A stretch of DNA of 64,000 bases. It comes from Diphasiastrum complanatum (lineage: Eukaryota > Streptophyta > Lycopodiopsida > Lycopodiales > Lycopodiaceae). The stretch spans positions 22,577,605 to 22,641,604 of the forward strand of contig CM055113.1 of the NCBI GenBank assembly GCA_029204225.1, in the 5' to 3' direction. The notes beneath the pieces were generated by a model. That model worked only from the letters and a program-made list of their open reading frames with translations, was not told the DNA's origin and did not search any database. Position numbers and translations under genes: made by a program. Shown here piece after piece: positions 1 to 10,977 of the stretch. Positions within the stretch are counted from its first letter, which is position 1; each line of letters opens with the position of its first letter.

Positions 1-1627
1 ATCAGTGTAGTTGCTTTTTCAGCACTTGGTAGTCTGGAAAGGTGATCCGCCATGAAATCTTGGGACCCGTTCCGAACGACTATACGGAAATTAAATTCCT
101 CCAAAATTAGTAGCCATCGAGCTATTCGTCCCGTCTTACAGGACTTATTAACGATATATAGGAGTGCTTGATGGTCTGTGTAGAAAGCAAAGGTCTGGCC
201 TAATAAATAATGTCGTAGTTGTTGTACCGCATAGACCATTGCCAATGCTTCTCTCTCGGTAGTGGTATAGTTTACTTCAACAAGCACCAGTTGCATGCTT
301 AAGAAACGTATGGGAAAGTCCTTGCCATACTCGCCTGGTTGTGCAAGAAGACCCCCAATGGCATACTTACTTGCGTCAATATGCACATGGAATTTTGTCG
401 TGTAATCTGGCGAGCGGAGTATGGGAGCCGTTGTGAGTGTTGTCTCCAACTCCTCAAAGGCCTTAATTCGTTCTTCGGTCCAGCGAGGATCTACCACAAC
501 TAAATAAACGAGACATGCCTTGCCGGCATAGTCGATTATAAAGATGCGATAGTAGTTGGTATGACCGAGGAAGACATATACTTCCTTCACTGTTGCAGGT
601 AGGGGCATGTCCACGATAACCTTGATTTTTGACGGGTCGGTAGAAATATCGTCCTTTGATATTATATGCCCGAGTACAACCCCGTGGGTGACCCATATTT
701 GGCATTTATCAGGGTTTAGTGAGATGCCGAACCTACGATAGTGAATGAAGATTTTCTCCAAGGCATCTAGGTGCGTAGCAGCGGAAGAATGTACACCTAG
801 ATCGTCGAGATAAATCTCCACGACCCGATGTAACAGATCTTGAAAGGCCAGTTGCATGACCCGTTGGAATGTTGAGGGGGCATTACATAAGCCAAAAGGC
901 ATAATGCTATAAGCGTAAATGCCACTCTCTGTGGCAAAAGCCGTTTTATGTTTATCTTCAGGGGCTATTTGAACAAGGAAATAGCCGCTGAACCCATCCA
1001 AGAAGCTGAAAGCTTCAGCTCCTGCCATTTCCTCTAATATTTGGTTGTTAGGGGCAAGGGAAAATGGTCTTTTTTTGTAACCGCATTAAGGTTCTTGAGG
1101 TCAATACAGATACAAAGCTTGTCATTTTTCTTGGGTACAACCACAATGGGTAATACCCAATCAGTATGTTGGACTTCATAAATGAAGCCAGCATCCAACA
1201 ATTTCTTAATATCTTCGTCGATCCTCTCACGATAGACTGGGTTACTGCGGTAAGGTTTAGCTCTAACGGGCTTAGCATTGTCCTCTAGAGGAATCCAATG
1301 TACTACTATTTCAGGGGGGATATTTTTCATCTCGGTATAATTCCATGCAAATACATCCCTGTATTTGTGTAATAAAGTCTCTAGATCAGACAGTTGGATT
1401 GATGACAAATGTGCACCAACATGAACTATTTGATCTATGTCCTCATCATGATCTTTAAGGTTTAGTGGAATTGTCTTAGCGGGTCCTTCAAAGGAATTGG
1501 AACTTGGTGTAGGTTCCCGATGTGGCTGTGGTAACTGGATAACAACGTCATCCAGTGTAAAGTCTTTGAACTTCTGTGGATGATCGAAAGGTGGGTCCAC
1601 AAAATGTTTTGGGACTTTAGAAATCAT
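1..1627 (-). pseudogene. Gypsy reverse transcriptase and RNase H region
   Basis: In the minus strand the segment 1627-1034 begins with the pol linker and the RT N-terminus, with the family phrases VHWIPLEDNAKP and LDAGFIYEVQHTDWV and then CIDLKNLNAVTKKDHFPLP. Below 1034 it continues into the RT palm with MPFGLCNAP and the catalytic block YLDDL, then into RNase H with YAIGGLLAQPGEYGKDFPI. In live elements this enzyme copies the element RNA into DNA in virus-like particles. It is a fossil with several breaks and is cut by the window edge. Confidence 0.85.
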
Positions 1628-2550
1628 TTGAGGTGATTCTTTATCAGACGTGGAAGCTTTGTCGGAGTGTTTGTTGTTTTCCCCTCTGATAAGGGCTTGA
1701 TTGGCTGCTTAAGCTTTGCACGCATCTGTTTTTGTCGCTCGGTTAATTTTGTAGCAATAATGATATTTTTTTGTAATCGAGGTTTTTGTGATTTTTGAAT
1801 GGGTGGTGTTGTGGCCTCAGTTACCATATCATCGTCGATTGTATCCTAGACTTCATCGGAATACACGTCCCAAGTATATAGTCTGGTTTTGGGCCTATAT
1901 GCTTGTGTGGTTGGTACTTTGGATGTTAGTTGGACATGAGCCAACGTTCCTGGTGACTTGATCTCCTTAGGAATGACTTTGGATGGATAACGTTGAGCAT
2001 CTAGATAGAGGAGTACATGATCATCCGTCATTTCGACATCATCCATGGAAAGAATACCTTCTTCCGAAACATGGGTAGTAGAGACACTAGGTTCTCTTGG
2101 GAATCAAGCTATAGGAATGGGGTCTATCATCATGAGGGGAATGATGGGTGTGTCAATGTCCGTAGAAGATGGAAGAATATCCACATCTTCTGCAGCCGTT
2201 TCGATACGACATCGATTGGAATCCGCACAATCCACGGTAGCTAGTGCATGACCTCAATTGATTATGTCCGTGGTTTGTGTATAGTGTCCTTTTGGTTGGA
2301 TCGGGACACTATCTGATTCGTCATATGTTGTAGATGACCAGTCATCGTATACCATGGTGGAGTTGACATGGCCATTTGAGTCAACCGTGACTCGTTTATC
2401 TTGGTTGCCAAAGGTAATTTTGCTGTTCTTCCAGTCTTGGACGACACCTACCATCTGGAGTTAGGGTGTACCAAGAAGGAGTTTATATGTATTGGCATCT
2501 TCTGGTAAGTCTAAGATGACACAATCGATGATAAACTTGACACCTACTAT

Positions 2551-2787
2551 TCAAACTTTTATATTTGATAAATGACCAGCAGGGTCGGTAACCCGTTGAT
2601 TAGCCATACGAAGTTTATATCGTGGTTGATCGAGGGTATTGAAGCCCCATGACTTTGCCAATGACAAAGCCATTATATTGATGCCTGATCCGCTATCAAG
2701 GATAGCGGATACTGCGGGATAATCTTTATAGGACAAGGGTAGTGTGATGCTATTTCCTGTAGCAACACCTATATTCATCAGATTCAT
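2551..2787 (-). pseudogene. Gypsy aspartic protease domain
   Basis: The minus-strand reading has ILDSGSGINIMA, the retropepsin active-site block of Gypsy polyproteins, followed by the phrase LAKSWGF and YKLRMANQRV. It lies between the gag knuckle (about 3.3 kb) and RT (below 1.6 kb), as expected for gag-PR-RT order. In a live element it would process the polyprotein. A fossil here. Confidence 0.75.
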
Positions 2788-3030
2788 AGAAATCTGAGGA
2801 ATTTCAGGAATCGCTTTTAGTTTTCGCTGTTTCTAAAAACTACGATGGATATAACGTTGAAGTCCGGTGAAGGATTTGATAGCACTATGGAATGGCATGG
2901 TGAGTTGAGCTTGCAGGAGGTCAGAAAATACATCAAGTCCCTGGAGGGATTGCTCCTTTTCGGGGATATGAGCTGATAACGGACTGTTCGTATGTTTTTC
3001 CTCTCGCAAAAATTCATCTCGAAATTCGTT

Positions 3031-4735
3031 TTATTGTTTTTGTTCCACTTTTGGGTCTAGGTAATCTTTTGGTGCTGTGGAGGCCTTCAAATGGCTTCCA
3101 TGTGGGTCAGCTGATTGTCCATGGTTTTGCTGATGTTCTTGTTGTTGGCGTTGTGCTCTAGTAAGAACTCTAATAGGTTCGAATGTGATATGACGTGCTG
3201 GAAGGATCATGTTAGGTTGTTTAGGACAGTGTTTTGAAGTTGTGTTTGCAAACACAGTCGGGACATTCTGCATGGTATTGGTTTTTAACTTTACAGTCAG
3301 CCATGAAATGTCCTGTTTCGCCACAGATAAAGCAGCGGTTGCTCATGGGTCCGGTGGCGATAGCATAACCATCTTGGATGGCTAGCTGAGTTGGGTTGTC
3401 TTGTGGTGTGGAATACTCAGCTTGTTTGCACGAGCATGAGTTGTCAGTTTGATAGTGGTGATTGCTAGATGATGGAATCGGTGTCTCAGGATGATATGAG
3501 TGATCGTAGGAGTTTTCTACCAGGTGTGTGTGTGCAGACTCTCGAGGATGTCTATTTTTTTGTGCTCCTAGATCCTGTTGTCCTCATGGTGGTGGTCCTA
3601 AGAGTGCCAACTGTTGTTGAGGTTGATGTCTAGGTTGTCTGGGCAACTCTTGTATATGGATCTGGTTGTTTCGTGGTGGATAGGACGTGTGTTGTTATTG
3701 ATAATGTCCTCTTGACTGGTTGTGAGGCTGATTCCTTGGGTTATAATAGCAATAAAGGGAGGTATGAGTCACGGATTTCACATTTGATCAAGGAGGTATC
3801 TGGGACCGGTTGGTATGAAGGGCACTCATTGCCAGTGTGTGTACCTCGGTAGTGAGGGCACCACGTGTTCTCTCATCTATGATGGATTTGGCCAGTGGGT
3901 AACTGGCCTGGAATTGAACTTTGGATAGATTTAAGAGTGTTTTGAAACTCTTTGGTGAGTTTTTCCATCTGTTGTTGGTGTTGCTGATTAAGCAACTCCA
4001 TCTGTGTTTTCCATAACTATTCTCGTGTGTCATTGTTTGGTCGAGCTTCTTGGACAACACGATGTGCTCTCCGTTCTCGTGGTTCCTCAACATCTGGACC
4101 CTCGTTTTCTTCTCGAATGGTAGCAGACATGGCTTGTTTCAATGATGTATATTCATCATTGGAACGAAGTTCACGTCTGATCCATCGGGGAAGTCCAATG
4201 AGGAACCAAATGATGAGCATGGACTCGGTAGTTACTCTTGTACCTGACTTTTTAATCGTTTAAATCGTTCGATATAGTCACGTACTTTTTCGTCTTTTGT
4301 CATTTTGATATTACTTAGTTTGACAAAAGGACTTTCTATCAAGCGAAAAGGCTTGAACCGTTTGATAAATGTCTCTTTCAAGAGTAACCAGTCACGTTTA
4401 TCTTCACGATCAAGGTTAAAAAACCACTCTCGTACGCGATCGATCATGGTCATCGAGAAGAGCTGTACCATGGCCTCCGGTGTTGTCTCGCCGTAGACAT
4501 CACAGGCATTCTCAAAGACTTGGAGAAATCGCTGAGGATCAGTGCTACCATCGTACTTAGGTAAGTCTAGCTTTGGGGTCCTTTTTTCAGTACGTGGAAC
4601 ATTATTTGCGAAAGGTCCGTTTAAGTGAGCTCGTGCATGGGATGATTCGGCAGCATGGAATTGTGGTCGTTTGTATGGAGCTTCATAACGCGTAGGTTCC
4701 CATCTCTCGAATTGGACTTGGACTTGGGATTTCAT
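3031..4735 (-). pseudogene. Gypsy gag with CCHC zinc knuckle
   Basis: The best-preserved block (4735-4232) contains the retrotransposon gag domain, with KLDLPKYDGSTDPQRFLQVF and EWFFNLDREDKRDW, then FIKRFKPFRLIESPFVKL and YIERFKRLKSQVQ. About 900 bp further on (around 3345-3295) lies a zinc knuckle CFICGETGHFMADC, spacing CX2CX4HX4C. Gag forms the particle shell and the knuckle binds RNA. The same gag, clearly from one family, occurs on the plus strand at 29.7-30.9 kb. Broken copy. Confidence 0.85.
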
Positions 4736-5039
4736 CCTAGAATACTTGGGATGGCTCTTGGACTTGGGATTTCATCCTAGAATACTTGTTAAATCGAGCC
4801 TGTTTGGTAGATGGGGAGACCATCTCTGGTGGATAGTCCTATGTAGTATTCGGATCGTTAGGGCGATCCATGACAGCTCGTATAGTGTCGTAGGATGGTG
4901 GAAATAAACTCGTGCACTCTGGGTACGGTGGATACGGTTGTCAGAATGTGGGTGTTGTGGCCTGTTACGGGTTGATTTCGGTTTGGGATGGTCGATGGAG
5001 GTCGTTGAAGGTCGTAAATAGTAATATTGCGGTCTACTT

Positions 5040-5900
5040 CGGTTTGTGACGGTCAAGGACGGATGTGCATCGGTCGGAACTTGAGTGAGGCTCCGGCTCC
5101 GGTTGAAATTTGACAGGGGTCCGGCTCCGGCTAAGATTGGAAGTAGGCCGTCGGTTGAGAGGGGACTGTGTCCTCCGGTTGAGATTCAAGGGCAGTGTTC
5201 CGGTTGAGATTTGAGCAGAGTGTTCCGGTTGAGATTTGAGAAGAGTGCTCCGATCGAGATCTGAACAGAGTGTTCCGGTCGAGATATGAGGAGAGTTCTT
5301 TGGTTGAGATGTGAGCAAAATGCTTCTGTCGAGAGCTGACAGAAGTGCTGCGGTAGAGATCTGAACAAAGTGCTTCGGTCGAGATTGGACTGAACACTCC
5401 GGTTGAGATGTGATGGTAGTGCTCGGGTCGAGTATTTTTTTTTTTTACTGAGCACTCCGGTTGAGATTCGAGGAAAATGCTCCGGTTGAGAATTGATGGC
5501 AGTGCTCCGGTCGAGTTTTTACTGAGCACTCTGGTTGAGAATTGATGGCAGTGCTCCAGTCAAGTTTTTACTGAGCACTTCGTTTGAGATGCAAGCAAAA
5601 TGCTCCGGTTAAGAATTGATGGCAGTGCTCATGTCGAGTTTTTACTGAGCACTCCGGCTGAATTTTGGACTGAAGGGTCCGGTTGAGATGTGACGGTTTC
5701 GTTTGGTCGAGATGTCAAAGAAATGTTTGTTCTAAATGTTGAGTTATGACTCCGTTTGAGTGTTGAACGATTAGCGGTGGTTGAGGTGTAACTCAGGACA
5801 TGTTAGGATCGTGAAGTTGTGGTTCAGTTGAGAGGTATGGGGTAGTGGTCCGCTCCGGTTGAGATTGTGGAGCTCATCGTGGTGAGGATCATGAGACTCC
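5040..5900 (-). repeat. 25-bp tandem repeat array in the Gypsy 5' leader
   Basis: Between primer site and gag lies an array of diverged units about 25 bp long. On the plus strand each has a core like CCGGTTGAGAT or CCGGTCGAGAT followed by a variable half and then GTGCT or GTGTT. The register is regular between about 5195 and 5400; further units appear to about 5660, and looser ones to about 5900. It makes repetitive peptide-like readings that are not genes. A related array is in the leader of the element at 29.1-29.45 kb. Confidence 0.85.
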
Positions 5901-6033
5901 GGTTGAGAAACGAATAGGACTTCGGTCCAAATCGAAGGGATGAGCTCGTCAATGAATGTGTAGGAGCTCTCAGACGATGGTGTCGCAACACATGAGATTG
6001 TGATATGGCTTGGTTGAGCGTGTGTGTAGCTGT

Positions 6034-6045
6034 GGAACGGCGCCA
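6034..6045 (-). promoter_or_regulatory. tRNA primer-binding site of the Gypsy element
   Basis: The minus strand reads TGGCGCCGTTCC, starting 2 nt inside the LTR edge at 6048. TGGCGCCG is the start of the primer site used by many plant Gypsy elements (complement of an Asp-type tRNA 3' end). Its position directly after the LTR supports both calls; the exact tRNA is inference. Confidence 0.7.
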
Positions 6046-6047
6046 AA

Positions 6048-7150
6048 TGTTCACTTATTCACTGAATCCGTGAACACTTTTTTCTCTTTTTGTTGCTTAT
6101 CTCTCTTGGATTACCTCTGTCATTATGGTTCTTTGTGATTATTCTTCTTATTAGAATGTTTACATAGCAGAAGCAATATTCAATAATGCATTACGTATTT
6201 CCCATCCTGTCAGTGGATAACTCAAATCCAATACTCAGCTACATGCATACACTAGCCATGCAACCATCTACAGCTCAAACAGATCAGCATTCAGCACAGA
6301 GAGCAATCCTACTACTAACTACTGAATCAAAGAACAATCAAGAACTAGAATAACTACTGAAACCAAAACCAGATTCAAGAAACAAGAATCAAGATTCCTA
6401 ACAGCATTTACCAATCTAGGAATCAAGAAACATACATTACTTGATGTCTAAATTATCCAAGAACATCAAGAACTAGAATGTCGAGACTATGCAAGATTTA
6501 CACCACATTTCTAGCCTCTATAGTTTACTCGAATGCTGATTTCTACAAGATTCCACAAGCAAGAATTGAAGCTAATCCACAACTAAGCAAGAACAAGAAA
6601 CAAGAATCTAGTTAATTCACAAGCAAGGAATCAAGCATGCTCATAGAAATATCACTCAAGATCATTGCCATGAACAAGGAGCTTAGTGATCTTCAAGAAC
6701 TCGTGGAGGATCCTCTTTATTAGCTCAAGAGAACTTGAAAATACAATCAAAAGCTCCCTCACAAGAGAGGGGGGCCCTTAAATAAGCAAGAAGGCTGCTC
6801 ATGTGGAGCCCATGTGGCAATTCCACTAAATTAGAAATTACATGTGAAATTTGCCCTTCCACTAGAGGTCACCATCAAAAGGTGGCTCACTCTTACTATT
6901 TTAAGGGGGTCTACATTTATTACAACTATTCAAGGAAATGTTACTAGCTCCTACATGGTCATTCCTTCTTTGGGATACACCACGTAGGCTCACATAGTTA
7001 ATCACTATCTTCCTAGCTAGTATTTCCTCGGCTCTCACGCTCGACTCTCAGCTTCTTCTGCTCTCTTCCTTTTGAGACTTCCTCGGTCATGGGTGGAAGA
7101 TAACTTATGTCTTCAGCTTGGCTCGGCACTAGAGAATCGGCTAATAATCA
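6048..7150 (-). repeat. 5' LTR of the Gypsy element
   Basis: On the plus strand the segment begins TGTTCAC and ends TAATAATCA, the TG...CA ends expected for an LTR. The inner edge abuts the primer site. The minus-strand sequence (for example GAGCCGAGGAAATACTAGC, GAATGACCATGTAGGA and CTTGCTTATTTAAG) is recognisably the same as the LTR-like segment at 31302-31790. CTTATTTAAG followed by a run of pyrimidines could be its TATA region. The outer edge was set by alignment by eye and may be off by a few tens of bases. Confidence 0.75.
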
Positions 7151-10099
7151 TAGAATATCTTATCTCAAATGATAGAAATATTATCTCTCAATAATCAACT
7201 ATCAAATAGAGACTAACGTTAGGGTTCCGAAAACCTAAGTTCCGAGCCATATTCAAAAATCTTATATGGAAGTACAATTTCATATAATTATAACAGTCCT
7301 TCAGAACAGAGTTCTACACTGGAAGGAATTATATGAATCTCAATCCAATTGTCATGTATTAAGAAAGTTCTAAAGAGTAGAGGTCTAATAAAATAGAGAA
7401 ATAGATGTAAGGGCTTCCATATTTTGTAATTAATGAGATACCATTAAGGGATCGATCTATATCTCATAATTCCCCAAAATGCCCTTAACAAAAACCAATG
7501 GACAAATTCACAACCAGTTTTAAGAGATAATCCTAACAATTGAAATCTCTCATGCTTCTTTAGTGTTACTCAAAGAATACCATTTCATATTGTACCCAAT
7601 ATGGATAAACATAATGTGTCATCCCAATACAATAGAATGTATTCTAACCCAAAAGAACCATAGATTTCAACAAAACCGAATATCATATTGTCCTAGATAT
7701 CCAATATCTATTCCAGAATCGGTACAAAGAACTTTAATTCTTTTAACAAGTTAGAACTCTCTTGGTCGTTACTATCATTATAGAAAAATACTCTATAACT
7801 GAAAAAATCCAAATTACTAGATTCATGTATGGAACACCTTCTATCTGCATTACTTTGCAAGATCCAAATCCAATTGCAAAACAGAGATGGTTCCATAAAT
7901 GGATTATCAGTCTTGCCACTACTTTTCCCTTAGAATACTCAAATTATCAAAATTTTAATTCACAATGGGGAAAAGGAATCTAAATTCTTAGAGGCAGTCT
8001 TCTTAAATAATTTCCAATTTTATTCTCACTTGCAATTAGTTATACTTCAGGAATTGAATGTAAATTAAATAATTGGATCCTTAAGACCAGCAATCATCTA
8101 CATATTAGACTTCCACTCTTTCCCCCCCTTCCAAAAATGGTTCCGGTTAACAAAACCCCAAATTTGTACTAGGAAAAAGTTCAATTTGGTATCGCTAGCT
8201 TTAGCACTATCCCCCTAATAGTTTTGATTTGTTCATTATTCTTGGTCCTTATTGATCCCTAGAACAAGAAATGCTCCTTAATTGACAGATTCACAAAATC
8301 TTCAACTAAAAGTGAAGGTTACAGTGATCTTAACAAGCGACTGATTTCAACTCAGCAAGATCATTCACTTTATAAGTCATTTTTGTTTGGTCAATAATCA
8401 AAGAATGGGAACAAATCAAAAACGTCCATGGTTTCTTCAAATTTTACGTAAACTGAGATTTTCATGTTCCATTCAATATGGACCTAAGCTGTGAAAATCG
8501 ACCAAACATCGACTTGATAGTTTCACAGTTACCATCTCATATTGAAGGATTCTGAAACATCCAGCATGCTCTGATACCACTATAAGGATCACCAAATGAA
8601 GATCTGACTAGATCCTGTTGCAAAACAACCAAAAGGACACCTGTGGAGCAAAACCACCCATCCAAACCTAGATCCCTCCTGGAGTTTCCTCTTGGACCTA
8701 GTCCCCAAGCCATAGTGAAGAACTTAAGAGAGAGGAGGAGAAACTGGCTCAAGAAACTGAATTTCCAATAGGAGGATGGGCGAGTTTCCAATGGACATAT
8801 TCTCCTCATGCGAGAGAGAATATTCCCTAGGATTTCCATGCAACCTATATTGAGCTATTGACCTCCTATTCTTGCATTAAAGCAGTCATTCACTATGCAT
8901 GTGCTCCTATGTCCAATTATAGGTCTGGGCCCTCATATGATTATTAATCACTTTACAAGCCAACCCCGAAATGACGAGGCATAACCAATAACCATATACA
9001 TTTGTAGAGACCGGCTATCCATGTCAGAAATTATTCCGTTTCCCTTATACAGGACATGGACGTAACACTACATATAGTCTATCCTAAAAACCAGCTGAAA
9101 AATATCGATTTTAGCATGCTAAAAAATTGGCTAACATTTTGGCGACATCCACTATGGATGTGGTCCCCACATAACGGACCCAAAGTCAATAGAAGTCTTA
9201 TTTGTAGTAAAACTCCTATCTGGTTGTTGACAGGTTTGGTACACAACATCGTGTAATGCCAATTGCTCATGGTGAAGTTCATGGTAATGTGATAAGAATA
9301 TCGGTTCATAATTGGCTTATCCATTGGGCATGGAGTTTGGCCCTCAACAACATTATCTAAGGCTATCAACTAAGCCTCAGCCCTAGAATCATACAACAAC
9401 AGATCTTCATGGTACCTGCATTACATCCATCATGTGGCCTAGATCTGCTTATGCTCCCACTCTTGTCAAATTTCAATATATGCCCATCTCATACCCATGC
9501 ACTTTAGATTTTTTTGCTAATGCAACTTTCTCTATAACATAATGGATGCATTTGATTTCAGTATGTGTCTAGAGGTATTCTCAAATCATAAGTGGATGTA
9601 TTCTTTTTGTTCACTAATTTCTTTTCCAGTATCCAAGAAAATAAACTAGATTTGTTGAAAAGCTTTGTATTAAATCATTTTGAATATGAGATCAAGAAAG
9701 CTCTCAAACTCAACGTCACGCTCACTCAAAATGTCCCATTTCCTCACTTTTTCTTCATTCATCTCACTAAATAGATAGATAGGTAGAACCCTGATGGAGT
9801 CAGATAATAAAATATCTCTTATGTATTTTTTTTTTTCATTTTTTCATATTTGTATTTTTTTGTTTCAATTTTTTGTGATTTTGTCAAAATCCTAATTCTG
9901 ATTGGATCTCTAGATTGTGAGAGTATTCAACTTCATTTTAGTGTGTTTCAATCTTAGGAAGTGGCAAGAGTCATTAGATTGAGGATTGATCATAGATTGA
10001 TCAAGATTACACTATTCTATGTGTTGATTTGCTTGGTATAAGTAATAGAAGAGAATTGAGAAGTTTCATATCTTTGTGATTTTTTTTTAAAAGAGTTTG
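7151..10099. other. No gene; AT-rich repeat debris with one retroelement primer-site match
   Basis: No coding region could be supported on either strand. The stretch is AT-rich. At 8568-8579 the plus strand reads GCTCTGATACCA, the complement of TGGTATCAGAGC, the usual initiator-Met-tRNA primer site of plant Copia elements. This suggests that 7.2-8.6 kb is the decayed interior, and 8.58 to about 9.05 kb the LTR, of a minus-strand element without recognisable proteins. LTR ends are not clear. From 9.8 to 10.1 kb T-rich sequence precedes the Copia gag and may be its leader. Confidence 0.45.
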
Positions 10100-10157
10100 T
10101 TGTTGTTCAAAGGAGTGCATTGAAACATGTTGAAAGAGAGGATCAGGTCATTGCTAC

Positions 10158-10805
10158 ATGGCTACATCAAGTGGAGTCATGTTGGAAGCCAATGATAGGC
10201 CTACCTCAAGTAATTATTCATTGTGGAAAGTGAGGATAGAATCACTTCTTGAGATGAATGATGTTTTGGATATTGTTCTAGGTTTGGAGGAGAGACCAAC
10301 AACACAACAAGATCAAATGAGGTATGACAAGAGGGCCAAAAGGCCTCTACACATGATAAAGATGAATGTTACCAATGAGCTTCTCAAGGAAGTTGGTAAG
10401 AGTACTTCATCAAAGGATGCTTGGGATTTATTGAAGAAGCTTTATGAATCCAAGTCTACTTCTAGAGTGTTGAATCTAAGAAGGCAAATTTTTACTTGTT
10501 TGCAAAAGAGTGAAGAAAGTCGAAATACTTTTATTTTGAGAGTGAAAGCATTGAATGATGAGTTAGCTTGCATTGATGAGAGCATTAAGGAAGGCGAGCT
10601 TGTTCAAGTTATTCTTAATAAATTGTTGGAGGCTCATGCTAACATTGTTCAAAGTCTTGGTATTCAAAAGACTTTGCCAAGTTTAATTGATCTTCAAGAG
10701 ATCTTGATCAAAGAAGAATATAGGCTTCAAGCAAGAGGTGTATCTTCATCAAAATCTCAAGTAGAGGAGGCTATGTTCATCAAGGGAAAAAACAAAAGTA
10801 AGTGA
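10158..10805 (+). pseudogene. Copia gag (UBN2-type) polyprotein start
   Basis: 215-residue open frame starting ATGGCTACATC. It has NYSLWKVRIESLLEMNDV, then DAWDLLKKLYESKSTSRV and LRRQIFTCLQKSEE, and SLIDLQEILIKEEYRLQA. These are typical of the gag-polypeptide of LTR copia-type / UBN2 family. Gag forms the particle; its zinc knuckle would follow just downstream (a CLYCGIKGHFASEC-like reading near 10.87-10.92 kb). Part of a fossil element. Confidence 0.85.
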
Positions 10806-10977
10806 GTGGTCTAAAGGGCAAGATCAAGGGAAGGCTTCTTCAAACGACAAAAAGAAAGATAGATCAAAACTCAAGTGCCTCTATTGTGGCATCAAAGGAC
10901 ACTTTGCAAGTGAGTGCTACAAGAAGAAGAGATATCAATGAGACAAGCAAAGTAATACTTCTCTTGATGAGGATGGT

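Larger units (their letters stand above)
1..7150 (-). mobile_element. Ty3/Gypsy LTR retrotransposon (Tat-like), 5' part, broken
   Basis: Reading the minus strand, the order is LTR (7150-6048), tRNA primer site, tandem-repeat leader, gag with CCHC knuckle, aspartic protease, reverse transcriptase and RNase H; integrase and 3' LTR would lie beyond the left window edge. This gag-PR-RT-RH order identifies a Ty3/Gypsy element. Its proteins resemble those of the plus-strand element at 31.8-36.6 kb. No chromodomain is in view. The copy is old: coding parts carry many interruptions. Placement in the Tat/Athila branch is inference from style of RT, protease and primer site. Confidence 0.88.

Noticed and set aside
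5034-5529. Three long overlapping minus-strand frames with repeated STGTL/NRST peptides
   Set aside because: Products of the 25-bp tandem array; the unit length (25, not a multiple of 3) shifts frame each unit, so these are not repeat proteins.
5040-5900. Regularly spaced repeats considered as a CRISPR array
   Set aside because: Units are diverged and contiguous in a plant retrotransposon leader; no spacers of constant length between identical repeats.
7563-8000. AT-rich open frames on both strands, considered as an organellar (NUPT) insertion
   Set aside because: Phrases such as FFYNDSNDQ felt chloroplast-like, but I could not match them to any known plastid gene. Needs a search against organelle genomes; a long match would reverse this.
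8537-8839. 100-residue minus-strand frame (MEILGNILSRMRR)
   Set aside because: It lies across the primer-site match and presumed LTR; no domain.
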